From: Diplosphaera chodatii
Taxonomy: Eukaryota; Chlorophyta; Trebouxiophyceae; Prasiolales; Stichococcaceae
NCBI GenBank assembly: GCA_032358165.1
Contig: JAALGY010000053.1
Coordinates: 2,418,001-2,482,000 of the forward strand
DNA: 64,000 nucleotides
Reading direction: 5' to 3'
Part shown: one piece after another, positions 34,658 through 45,858 of the stretch
Layout of the letters: each line of letters opens with the position of its first letter
How positions within the stretch are numbered: position 1 is the stretch's first letter
Position numbers and translations under genes: made by a program
Notes under the pieces: generated by a model
Told to the model about the DNA's origin: nothing
The model's input: the letters and a program-made list of their open reading frames with translations, nothing else
Databases searched by the model: none

Positions 34658-37600
34658 ATGCATGCCACAAATGAGGCCTTGGAGGACGGCGAGATCAATG
34701 ACAGTGCAACGCTGGAGCCACAGGTGCGTCCTGATGCGATCATTTGCCAAGGCGGACGCCCCTGAGTGCTGTCAGAGTTCAATGTCATCTGCAGTTGGCC
34801 AACATGGCGCCGTTCGGGCATGCAGCACAAGCGGCAGAAGCTGAGCGTTCCGTCGCCGCCTCGGGACATCCCCAAGGCCAAGCCGCGCCTGCGCGTGCCT
34901 TCCCCGCCGCCGGTGCCGGTGCCTATGCCCCTCGATCGGGAGGAGGCGAAGCGAAAGAAGACCAAGGGCGGCAGCTACGGCACTGCGGCCGCAGCTGATG
35001 CCAGCGCCGCCGCTCCCAGCGCAGGCGGCTTCGTCAACCTGTACGGCTCAGACGTAAGATCTGTCATTCCGCACTCATGTTTGACTATGCACGAGAGGGT
35101 TGGTCGACTGCCTCTGCTGCCGGGGCGCTTTGCCCAAGCCGCTGCCTGATGGCAATGCTGACTGGCCAGCGTGAGCCTTCCAAGGAGACGGAGCTAAGCA
35201 GAGAGGATCACTGTCCGGTGTGCACGGTGTGTAAAACAACTGTGTTATCCTCATAGGCGCGCCCAGAGGTGCAGGTCATGCAGCGTGGCGGAACCATCAC
35301 GGTGGCAGATGTGCAGGCGCTGCTGCTGTGGGTGCTGGCGGACGGGAACAACCCGAAATGGGCGTTCGTCAGGGTACGCTGACACATGGATGTGGACATG
35401 TCGCTGGGTGCATGGAACCGTGCAAGGCCCTGCCGGTGGAAGCACCGCCGCAAGCACAGTCAGCAACTGCCCTGACATGACGGTTCCACTTGCTCCTGCC
35501 GCAGAACAAGCTGCTGCTGCAGCGGGTGTTGCTGGTGTTCGTCCCCGGCATCGACCGTGACCTGTTCGAGGCCTCGGGCCACCTGCTGCCCAACATGCAC
35601 CGCCTGCTGGGCGAGCCGACCACGGTGGCGGCCAAGAGCCCAACAGTATCCCCAGGTTTGGGACCTCTTCTGCAAGGAGTTTGGTTCGACATCCCACAGG
35701 AAGATCTTACTTGAGGCTGTTGAACAATCAGCGAGCACATGCAGCGTTTGTTTGTGCCAGCCAACGCCCCGATTGCTGATGGCACTCCTGTCCAATGCAT
35801 TGCAGGCGCCACAGTGTCGCAGCTCTTCACCGTGCCGCACGACCGAAAGCGCAAGCGCGAGGAAGCGGCAGCGACACAGCAGCAGCCGGATGGCAGCGGC
35901 GGGCGGCCCGGCAGCAGCCCTGTAGCGGGCGACCCGTCGCCACCAGGGCCCGCTGCTCAGTTCCCAATCTTGCACTATGTGCTGTCCTACAAGGTGAAAT
36001 AGGTCCGCCTCTGGCCTAGCACTTGGCCAACCTGCTGACTATCGTGTCATATTGGTAGCCTCATTGTCACACGGCAGACCCAGTCATTCTTGTGCAAGCA
36101 TCAGCGTCATCATGTCCAGAACGTCGGCATCCTTGATGGTATCATTCGCAATGCAAATTGTGTTGCCGAGAGGCGAGCTGACCGCGGCTCGTTGTGCAGG
36201 ACATGGAAGCATACAACTTCCCGCTTCCATTCCTTGATGATGACGGCAGCACAGAGTGCCCGCCTGGCTTCGTGTCCAGTGCCGACCCAGGTGACTCCAA
36301 AGCTTGACTCGAAGGTGGTGATGACCTCTGGCATGACGTGGTCGACAGGATCTGGCGGGACAAGCTGTCCCCAGTTGCAAGGCACTCCATATAGACACCA
36401 TGGCAAGCAGTACTGGGGTAGGGCCTGGTTACAGCAGGCTCAACGTGGCTGCTGGTCGTGTCTGCAGAGGCTGTGGGCGGTGCAGCAGCAGATGGGACGG
36501 CAGCAGATGGCCAAAGTCAGATGCGGGATATGGTGGCGCTTGACTGCGAGATGTGCTACTGCGGGGAGGCGCTGGAGGTCACGCGCATCACCCTGCTCGA
36601 CAGTGAAGGAGAGGTACGGAATGGAGCCAGCTTCGCACAGTATGTACGCCTGCAGCAGGGCCCTGATACCCATGACGGGGTCATCTGGAACGGCTTCTAC
36701 AAACAGCCGATCATGTGCAGGCGCAGGGGTTGGTGCCGCCGTGCACTCTTGACACCCACGAAGCTGTTGACATCGACACAAATTGCTTCACCAGTCGTGT
36801 CACATCTTGTTGAAGAAGCTCGTACAAAGCAGGTGCTGATGGACGACCTGGTGCTGCCGGACACGCCCATCACGGACTACAACACCCGGTACAGCGGCAT
36901 CACCGCGGAGATGATGGCGGGCGTGACGCGCACCCTGCGCGACGCGCAGCGCTCGCTGTTCTCCTTCATGGGCCCCGACACCCTGCTGGTGAGACACGCT
37001 TGAGACTCTAGCTACGAGCAGTTTGCCAGTGTGCAACCCTGTCGACACCCTGCTGGTGCACCATGCTCGCTGGCCTGAGCCGGTTCATGATGGCAGCCAA
37101 CCTGCACAGCGCACTGCATCGTGCGTGTGATTCATTGCGGCATTAGCATCCTTTTGACAGAGTGCATCCGCACCCCGAGGCCTGTGTAGGATGCTCAATG
37201 CAGAGTTACTGCGACACCGGCCTCAAGGCCATGGACGTGGTTCGCTCGATGCAGGTTGGGCATGCCCTGGAGAACGACTTGGCGGCGCTGCGCGTGCTGC
37301 ACTCCCGCTGCATCGACACTGCCGCGCTCTTTCCCCACCCCAAGGTGACACACAGGGTGCACTGTGGTGCAACGATGTCGCCAACATCGCTATGCTGTAC
37401 CTTACGGGCTGAGACAAGCAGACATGCACCAGCGCTCAATGCCTTGCAACTGCTGAGTTCTACCGTGCTGACGGGTTGCTGCTGGAGCGCTCTGATATTG
37501 ATCGTACACCTGTATTCTGCATTTGTGGGCCTGTGTCATCCAGGCAATGCCCCAGCACATTACTGTAGCATTGCCTTGTTCATCAGGACGACATGTGCAT

Positions 37601-39799
37601 GGATAGTCACGATTACAATCATCCTCACTAGTGGATGGTGCACATACGATGTTAAGGTGCGCATTGCAGGGGCCGCCCTTCAAGTTTGCGCTGCGGGTGC
37701 TGACGGAGAAGTACCTGAAGCGGCGCATCCAGATGGGCGAGCACGACAGCGTGCAGGTCAGTGGCTGAGCCATCGTGATGCAGCATGTCTACGCTGCTGT
37801 AACACGCAAGTAAGTGCAGACTGCTGTCACGTACCACGGCTGGGAAGCTGCCGCCTTGCGCTGCAGGACGCCCGTGCGGCCCTGGACCTCGCGCAGCTGA
37901 AGTTCCGCCACGGGCCGGCGTTCGGCGTGGAGCCGCTCACCACCGGCGACAGACTCATGGACGTGCTGGCCGCCGCCGGCAAGTCAGCAGCCCTGGTGCG
38001 TGTTTCTTTATGCACAGGTGTCGGGCCCACTTGTACAGATTCTTGTGCGCCACACTCAGCAGGGTCTCATCTGGCCTATGCCTTGCATAAACATGGCCAA
38101 TGCAGTTCACATGTGCAAATGTACCTTGTTGGTAGACTGCATACTTTGATTGGACTGACACATCCACATGAGCAGGTGGATCGGATCGAGGTACTCAACC
38201 GGCACACGACCGGCACAGCCAGCGCGATCCGTGCGAGCGGCGACTCGGAGGCCGCTACCCGGGCGGGCAAGGCCATCAAGCAGCCGGGCACGCACTTTGT
38301 GTGGACGCAGCTCACGCAGCTGGCCGACATGTTCGAGCGCAGGTGGGCGCTGCGCTCCAGCGCTCTGCGCCATTTCATCAGCTAGCCGCCTTGCGGTGTC
38401 TGCTGTGGTGGCTGTTGCAACAGTTTCAGGATATAGCGGTGATGCTGGGCCCAGGACGGAGTGCGTCCATCATCTTGAGCGCTGCCTGACCCCCGGCACT
38501 GCTGTGCTGCAGGGCCCGCGTGAAGGCAGAGCCGGCGGCACCAGCCGAGGACGCCCCAGGGCGCCCGGATCTGGGCGACCTGCGTGAGAGGGCGGCAGCG
38601 CGGCTGTCTGGGGGCCAGCCCGCACCTGCAGACACCAATGGCAGCGCACCAGTACCGTCTGCAGGTGTGGAGCACTCCAGGCAAACGGACTGCAGGCTCA
38701 TCAACAACATGCTGATAACGGAGTGCCCTGCAGGACTACATATGTAATGATACTCTGCATGCTGCTGCATAAGCATGTGTCGGAACGGTACATGCTTGAC
38801 CTTCCATGACCTGCATTCCATGCAATGAGGAGGGTGTTGAAACACCACACCGCTGCTCATCCTATGCACCCGCAAACTTGCAGTATGGAAGCTCCCTACG
38901 CTACAGGCTTGGGTCCGGCTGCGACTCCAGGGGCGCGAAAACCGCCTGCGCCGCCGCCAGCTGTGGCTGCGCTGCTGGCCAGCCCCGCAGCGCCGACGGC
39001 CTCCCCGCCGGGGAAGGCGCAGCGCAGCAAGCGCTCCATCAAGTCGCTCGGCGCGCAGGCGCTGGAGGCGGCGGCAGCGGCGCGGCCCCCAGGCGCAGGC
39101 CTGCAGGTGCACTGCGAAGTGTCTTTTGACTGACGTAATTTTGTGTATGAACGCAAGGCGTGGGGTGGCTCCAGCTACGGTTGAGAGGCTGCATCTGGCC
39201 TCCTTGGCATATCTCAGACCTACTCAACAGTGATGATGCATCTGTTTTACCAGAGCCTGCTGATGAGGTTCAATCACCTTCCATGCCTGCAGGCGCCACT
39301 GGATGCCACCCTGCAGCGACTGGACGGCCTGGTGGGCCAGATGCACGCTGCGCTGCCGTCAGACACCCTCCTCATCCTGCACACCGGCCAGGCAAGCCTT
39401 TCCTGCTGTGCATCAAACCAAGCAAGCCTTATGTACACAGCCCCGCCTCATTGCTCATCCTGCACATACTCGACACTGTGCAGTTTGCCTCCGGCTGCCC
39501 TGCAACTCGTGTTTCCAATTGCCACGAAGCAGATGCTCGGGCAGAAAATTTAGATCTACAGGCGGCTGTACGGCTGTGCGGCTGCGGTCAGTTGCACCGA
39601 AAGAAGGGATCATGATAGCGAATGGTTGGCTGGTGCGCAGGGTGACACAGCGGAGTGCCGGCGGCTGCAGAAGGAGAAGTACCGGCGGCATGCGCGGCTG
39701 GACGGCCTGCCGCCCTGGGACACGGCCTCGGAGCAGCGCTTCGTTGAGCTCTGCACCCGAACGACACGTGGCCTCTGCTTTTGCACTGTAAAGCACTGA
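34658..39799 (+). CDS. DEDDh 3'-5' RNA exonuclease of the SDN5/REXO1 type
   Basis: Sixteen exons close in phase to about 741 residues: 34658-34723, 34826-35053, 35257-35373, 35505-35655, 35806-35993, 36200-36290, 36468-36613, 36833-36988, 37255-37344, 37670-37756, 37867-37995, 38176-38342, 38513-38664, 38907-39106, 39293-39391 and 39641-39799. The N-terminus has KRQKLSVPSPPRD. A plant SDN5-like pre-domain follows (DVQALLLWVLADGNNPKWA, LLLVFVPGIDRDLFE). The exonuclease domain spans about residues 300-455: Exo I ALDCEMC (Asp, Glu), Exo II VGHALENDLAALR (Asp) and Exo III EHDSVQDARAALDL (His, Asp). All catalytic residues are present. The C-terminal region is disordered, then RRLQKEKYRRHARLDG and a Cys-containing end. 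Members trim structured or small RNAs and 3' ends. The last intron has a GC donor (CAG then gcaagc). Confidence 0.92.
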
Positions 39800-40093
39800 C
39801 AGCGGTGGTGAACTTTGCTGCATGATGAGCCGCACCCATGCATGTGGTTTTGCTGTAGTTGTGACGTCTCATACAGCTCTAAGGTACACCGTCGATGTCA
39901 TCAGGTTGTGTTGCACGAAGTCGTAAAACTGTCCAGCTGGAGTCGGTCTCAGTAGTATTCTGCCGATCATGCACGTGCGGCGGAGAGGCTGGAAGAGAGC
40001 GAAGCCTTGCTGACGTGTCGTCCGCCACAAAATCTGATGGCGGCCATTCAAAAGTCCCGGTGTTAGCGATTGCTGCGTTTGAACACAGAATGC
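39800..40093. promoter_or_regulatory. Intergenic spacer before the OTC-like gene
   Basis: About 290 bp between the exonuclease stop and the OTC-like start, both on the plus strand. It holds the 3' untranslated region of the first and the promoter and leader of the second. No motif could be assigned. Confidence 0.4.
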
Positions 40094-43000
40094 ATGCCCA
40101 TGTCGTCGCCAGCGAGGCGTGCAGCGGCCGCCTTTGGCGTGCACTTGCAGTCTGTGCGGGCTGAGGTGCAGCTGACATCCCCGTCTCCAACAATGGTCTT
40201 CGACAGCCCTTCAGAGTGGCGACGACCAAAGCATGGCGACGACATGTCTGACGCGTCCACGGGCTCGACACAGCGGCGGCACAGCCAGCGGACGGCCTAC
40301 TGGACGGGAGCTGCGGTTGCACAGCTGCCAGGGGTGAGCTGTGCAATTGTCTGGATTCCTGCATATGCACGGTTTGAGCATGGAAGCATCTTTCTCATGA
40401 GCAAAGCAACGAAGTTGTGGTTCATGTGGCTCAGCTTAGCAGATCATCAGCTAGGCTTCTTGCTGCAAAAGTGCAACACCCACCAATTTGGCGCAGAACT
40501 ATGCATCTTACGACCTTTTGCATGCCGCGCAGAGGCGGTGCCACTTCCTCCACTTGGACGACCTTGATGCTGAGCAGGTGAACAGTGCAACGTCAGCCTC
40601 AGGTAGTTACTGGCCAGCCTGCTGCCCAGTGAGCATGGCACCATTCTACGCAGTGTTTCATGCTTGACAGGTGTAGCATGATCAAAACAATATGGTATGC
40701 GACTCTGTGTACAAGGTAATGTCCCGTGTACAAGGTAATGTCCCGTGCAGCTGGAGGCGCTGTTGGAGTCGGTGCTGGAGCTGAGGGCGGCGCGCGCCCG
40801 GCTGCGGGGCAACCCCGACGCAGCCCGCCCCCTGGCCGGCAGGGCAGCCGTGCTGCTGGCGCCGCGGCCCTGCCTGCACACACGTGTCGCCTTCGAGACG
40901 GTGACTTCACCACCCTCTTTTCCTGTAGATCCGGGCAGTATCAAAAAGGCCTTGTTTGCTGCTGTGCAAGTGTTCTGTGGCCAGAGGCTGTCGAAGTGCA
41001 CCTGGCTAGAGGTGCCTGTCCTAGATCACTGCCAAGCTGTCTGGCACTGTCAGTGGTGGACACACCAGTGGGATCTGTCCCTTTGCACCCGACGGCACGC
41101 ACTGCTCCAGGGCTTCCGGCTGCTGGGCGGCAGCAGCTTCACAAACCTGGGCCCCGAGGATCTGGCGGCCAATGCGGGAGAGGACCTTGCCGACACGGCC
41201 CGCCTGCTGTCGCATGTGGTCGACTGCATCGTGGTAAGCACCCTACACTTCAGCTAATCAACAATCATGAAGAGCAGGTCCATACACCGAAGAGTAGGTT
41301 CATACACCGTATACATCTGCCAAGAACCCACCTGTGCCATCGATGATAGACGTGCACTACAATCGTCCAAGATGGGCGTCTGTAGTACTCGCTCCCCTGA
41401 CTGGGCATTGGTGGGGGGAACTTCTGAGATATGAGGCCTGTTCCAACCCAGCTGAGCGTATGTTCCTGTGACCCTTGTGTATGTCCCAAATACAGGTACC
41501 ACTTGGCCAGCTGGTGCGTTCTGTCACTGCATATGTTCATGACATCATGGTTGGGTCACATTATACATCTCTTTTCACAACAGAGCTGACCATGAGTGCA
41601 AGATCACTCAGATTGTTCCGCTTCACAACTCCACAATCATCATAACTTCCGCACGCACCTTTCAGGGCTTGGTGATAAGTCGGATACAGTGTATGTAGGT
41701 CAGGCCTGGCGCGCATGCGGAGCTGGTCGACATTGCGGAGCGGGCGGGGGTTCCCATCATCAACGCCGGCACCGACTGCAATGCGCCCTGCCAGGTGCAG
41801 CAGGCAGCAGCGGCACCACGACGGCATGACAGCTGCCGAACTGAGGCTCGCCATCGCAGGAGCATGGGCATGTCATTGCCGGCTGCATGCTTCAGTGTGC
41901 ACATGCTGCATCGGATGTTCAAGCAGGGAATCCTGCGCATCCCCCTCTCTGCCAACAGCAGCACCTGCTTAGGATCCCTTTCCCCTTTGACCCAAGAGAA
42001 CGTTGACGATGCACAAGAGCGTACAATGAGCACAACTGTTTGATGAGACGCTTGCACAGGTCCTGGGGGACCTAGCAACGGTGCAGGACCACAAGCGCCA
42101 GCTGGCGGGGCTGCGGGTGGCGCTGCTCTCCGCTGGCGGCCCTGTGACTGCGTCCTGGCTGCGGGCGGCGCGCGTGCTGCAGCTGGACCTCACCTGCATC
42201 TGCCCGCCCGGCCACGAGCCTGACACCACCACGGTGGGAGCCTTATCTATCGCATACAGCTTTGTCTTGCCTGTGGTGGCCGCGAGCAATGCAACCGTGT
42301 ACTGCGTATGGCGATTGCTCGCGCAAATCGCATGACATTCTACTGTGCAAGCAAGAAATGCAACGCCACAGTGACAGCTGTCATGAAGCTTACCGAGCTC
42401 CACAGGGAAGCGGTCCACAGACGTTGACACTCAAGTCGCAACCTGCAGCTGAACGTGGCGAGGGCAGCCGGCGCAAATGTGGGCGTCACAGCCGACCCAG
42501 CTGCCATCTCAGACGCGGACGTGATCTGTGTCGATGACTCCAGCGCGGCCGGCAACGAGCAGGAGACGTCCGCCTTCCTGCACTCCTGGATCTCGTAAGC
42601 ATTGCAGACACTGCATCCTGTTGCATACGAAAATCAGCTTGTCAGTGAGTGTCTCATGATCTTACACGGTGAGCCAGGCAAACTTGCCTGCCGTCCACCT
42701 GCAATGGATCGCTGCAGACAGACACTGTGGTGTTGCGGAGCAAGATAAGCTTTAAAGCCACCGAACAGCGATCCAGCACATGCTGAGGCGCTGGGCTGGT
42801 CTGCATTTGCCATCTTGCTCTGCAGTCTTGCCATCTGCTACACCCCACGCCCCAGAAGTCTGACCTGCATTTTGCCTCACCACTATCTGTTGCCCCCCCA
42901 TGTATGGTTATCATGCCACCGAGGCTCTTGAGTCGACCCATGTGAGCAGGGCAACCAAACCCACAAGCAGGCCAGATGCATATGCTGCTCCCCCACACTT

Positions 43001-43475
43001 CACTTGCAGGCAGATGGGCGTCGACATGCTCACAGCGGCGCCAGATGCCATCGTACTGCACAGCCTGCCGCTCCGGCGCGGCGGTGCCGGCGCCATCAAC
43101 GCTCTCCTGGACTCTGACCGCTGCGTGGTAAGACCCTATGCTGGACATGACCCCTGCGTGCTCGGTGGCACCTGACAATGAAGTTACGAGTGATGCCATG
43201 TAAATGTTGCTGCCCTGCACCCCTCAGCTGCAGCTGCCTCAGTGCAGCACAGCAAGCAGCCAGTGCACACGGTACTGCAATTGCAGTCAACCTCACGTTG
43301 TGCATGCACTCAGGTTGCCGACCAGGCGGAGAACCGCATGCTGGCGGCGCAGACGGTGCTGCTGCACTGCTGCGGGCTGCGAGGGCTGTGGCACCCCCTG
43401 CGACGGGAGGCAGGCAATGGCACTAGCAGTCAGCAAAACCCCGGAGAGCTGGGCCGCAAAGTAACCTTCGCCTGA
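40094..43475 (+). CDS. Divergent ornithine-carbamoyltransferase-like protein, predicted plastid-targeted, catalytic motifs altered
   Basis: Nine exons close in phase to about 417 residues: 40094-40333, 40533-40577, 40751-40900, 41111-41233, 41699-41794, 42060-42233, 42449-42594, 43020-43137 and 43314-43475. The first ~60 residues (MPMSSPARRAAAAFG...) look like a transit peptide. The carbamoyltransferase fold is clear: RCHFLHLDDLDAEQLEALL, then TRVAFET and LLGGSSFTNLGPEDL, EDLADTARLLSHVVDCIVV, AHAELVDIAERAGVPIINA, and QAENRMLAAQTVLL near the end. Signature residues are changed. The carbamoyl-phosphate motif SxRTR reads CLHTR (about 136-141), HPCQ reads APCQ (about 215-218), HCLP reads HSLP (about 341) and the SMG loop reads SAAG. 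Loss of the HPCQ His and the HCLP Cys argues against normal ornithine carbamoyl transfer. It could be a pseudoenzyme or a carbamoyltransferase with another substrate. Confidence 0.85.
40708..40745. repeat. 19-bp tandem repeat just before a splice acceptor
   Basis: The unit tgtacaaggtaatgtcccg occurs twice head to tail and is followed by tgcag, the acceptor of the exon starting at 40751. Each copy contains AAGGTAATG, a donor-like sequence. It lies wholly in an intron of the OTC-like gene. Confidence 0.85.
41269..41308. repeat. 20-bp imperfect tandem repeat
   Basis: gaagagcaggtccatacacc is followed directly by gaagagtaggttcatacacc (two substitutions). It lies in the intron 41234-41698 of the OTC-like gene. 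Confidence 0.8.
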
Positions 43476-44165
43476 TGCAGCCACACAGGCTTGGGCAGCT
43501 GACTGAGGCACACCAGCATGTCCACACTGGCGCGGCTTGTGCACCAGATCCTGACGATATGCCTCTTATGGTTCGGAAAGCGGCCTGTAGCAGTACTGCA
43601 GATATGACTAGCCACAGCAGCGCGCAGAAGTCAGCTCACAAGATGTGGCATCTGTACGCCAGGTCCAGCCTGATGGTATGCTGGCCATGTCCTAGGGAAT
43701 GTGGTGACGATGTAGCCAATATAGCCAGCAGCATGGCGCTGCATGTGCAATGTAACTTGTCATGCAGGGCAGCTGATGATCAGGGACAGACTCTGACATG
43801 TTCAGCGTTTCACCAAAGACAAATACGGAGCTGAAGCACCTACACCCTCTTTCTGTTGCCCCGAGGAAACTGCGCTGATCAACTTGAACCGATACCCCAA
43901 GATGTGGCCCATGTATGGTCTCAACCAGCTGTGCGACACTATCCAGCTGAGGCTGCTCAGGGAGGAGTGGCATGGCAGCTGGAGCAGCGCCTCGTCCAGC
44001 TGCTGGACACTGACAGCCGGCAGTCCTCGCCAGGCAGCCCGCTGGTTGTTGCGAAGCAGGAGGTGGCGCTCGGCGTGCTGAGCTAGAGTCCCACAGCACA
44101 GCAGTCCTTGCAGCGCCGTCCCCAAGAGTCATGACCGAAGACTGAGATGGGTGGAACCTCTCCTT
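43476..44165. other. Convergent region with one possible coding remnant
   Basis: About 690 bp between the stops of the OTC-like and ZNF706-like genes. On the plus strand at about 43865-43990 a frame reads LNRYPKMWPMYGLNQLCDT and onward with protein-like composition. A second frame at 43981-44086 reads LEQRLVQLLDTDSRQSS and ends LGVLS before TAG. These could be 3' exons of an unrecognised gene or of an alternative OTC-like transcript, but I could not link them in phase. Confidence 0.3.
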
Positions 44166-44964
44166 CTAGGGGCCCTTCTTCTTCGTCGACCCGCGGACAG
44201 CGACGCCCTGCACCGTCTTGCCGCCCACCGCCTCGTGCACGTTCTCGCACCGCTTCTCGTCAAACTCCATCTGCGCATGCGCGGGCTAGCATGAGCCTGG
44301 GGCGGCGCATCATATGACATATGACATCATGCAGGCTAACTGTTAGATGCTTCAATACCATTAGCGTGTGTCCAATGCTGACAGTGTGACGCAATCTGGA
44401 CCCATCTGGCATACCTTTGGGTGCTTCGACTCGAAGTGATCCTTCATGCTCTTCAAGTCCGGAACCTGCAGCACCAAGACCGGCAGAGTGACCGTCACAA
44501 GACAGACCTGCAAAGCTGTCAAGTCACGATCTCGTGATGGGACTAGCATGCGGCCGCCAGGCTGCAACATGCTGCAAATTTGTGTGTGACACTGTGTGAG
44601 AAGCGCATGAAGCAAACCTGGACCGAGCAGACGAAGCATTTGTACTTGGCGTGCCCAACCTTGCCACCCATGCGATCTGCAAAGCAGACAGATAGCAGCA
44701 GTTGCAGCGGGCAGTGCAGGATGGTGGCAGTGTGACACCCACCACAAAGTCCGCGATGTGGTGTGGCGCACACGCACAACGCTGAAAAGGACCATGAGCA
44801 GCGTGTCGCAGTGGTCCTATGGCTTTCGGACGCACAACACGCTATCAGCTCTGCACACACGCACCGGCCTTGCCCGCATTGCCGCCGCCCTTGTTCTGCA
44901 GCGCCGCCTTGGCCTTTGCAGCGAGCTCCGCCGCCGTGTGCTTCGTAGCCTTCGCCTTCGCCAT
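44166..44964 (-). CDS. Small C2H2 zinc-finger protein, ZNF706/SERF-like
   Basis: Four exons, 44964-44865, 44676-44618, 44465-44415 and 44270-44166, close in phase to 104 residues. The N-terminus is Lys/Ala-rich (MAKAKATKHTAAELAAKAK), like the 4F5/SERF region of this family. A single C2H2 finger follows: KCFVCSVQVPDLKSMKDHF with ESKHPK supplying the second His. This matches the ZNF706 pattern (C..C...MPD.K....HFESKHPK). The tail is CENVHEAVGGKTVQG and ends STKKKGP. It is longer than human ZNF706 (76 residues) because of the C-terminal tail. The molecular role of the family is poorly defined; nucleic-acid binding and protein-stability effects have been proposed. Confidence 0.85.
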
Positions 44965-45232
44965 GGCGGCTGCACAGAGAGGTACAGACTCTGAGGTCGT
45001 GCAGGGCGGAGAGTGCTGCCGCGCTTCATGCATTGCGTTCTGTGACCACACCACCCGCATGGCATCCGGGAGTCCATCATAGCTGGCAAACCCTTGCCTA
45101 CAACGCTGCAAGAGGTGCACGTTCAACCATACACACTTGAGAAGCCGTCTAATCTTACTTGGCCGATCTGGTGCGCCCTTCCAGATACTCAGGCCACTGC
45201 CGCTCCTTTGACTGGATACCCTTTTCAAGGGC

Positions 45233-45667
45233 CTACTTTCTGGGCACAAATGTGATGCAAGCACGTATGACAAGCACCGCAGTGGCAAACGCGACGCCAG
45301 GCACCAATTGAAGCCGATTGTCCGCTGCACGTACTTTCGAAACTGAATGGGCTCAGCAAAGTCTATGCCAACTTGGTACAGCAGACAAGTTGTGACGGGC
45401 GGGCAATTGTACGTGCAGCCGACACTGTCTGAAATGAGTGGCACACGCGCGCAGTGCAATGATGATTAGCGCAAGCTTTCTGCGGCGGCACCCCTGCGCG
45501 CAGGGCAGGATGGCAACATATGCAGGAGCGAGGGCCATGTCGGCAGTGCATGCCGCATACTTCAATTCATTCAACGCTTCCAGCATGCCAAGCACGTCAT
45601 TCCGCAATCTATCTACCTTGTCGTTGACGCTCTCCTCTTGTACAAACTGCTGCACAACGCATTGCAT
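45233..45667 (-). CDS. Candidate small tail-anchored protein
   Basis: An ATG at 45667 opens a helical, charged stretch (VNDKVDRLRNDVLGMLEAL, then NELKYAACTADMALAP). Further down the minus strand, after a probable intron, a frame at about 45320-45233 reads LQLVPGVAFATAVLVIRAC and ends ITFVPRK before TAG, a typical C-terminal transmembrane anchor with a short basic end. I could not fix the splice junction or phase, so the two parts may not belong together. It sits between the ZNF706-like and BUD22-like genes and is divergent from the latter (191 bp). Confidence 0.35.
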
Positions 45668-45858
45668 CAGGCGTCACCGTCATTTGCTGCGGAAGTTATT
45701 GCATGTGGAGTGACGGTAATACCAGCACAATCAGTCACATGTGCATATTTGTCAGTGCATATGGTCAAGGACAGAGCCGGCGGTAGGCGTTCCTCTAAGG
45801 TGTGTGCTGTGGAATTGCCGCCTTGGCCTGGGAGCACGCTTGCCGTCGTACCGCTGTG
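45668..45858. promoter_or_regulatory. Upstream region of the BUD22-like gene
   Basis: 191 bp separate the candidate tail-anchored start (minus) from the BUD22-like start (plus). If the small minus-strand gene is not real, the divergent region extends to the ZNF706-like start at 44964. No motif assigned. Confidence 0.35.
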
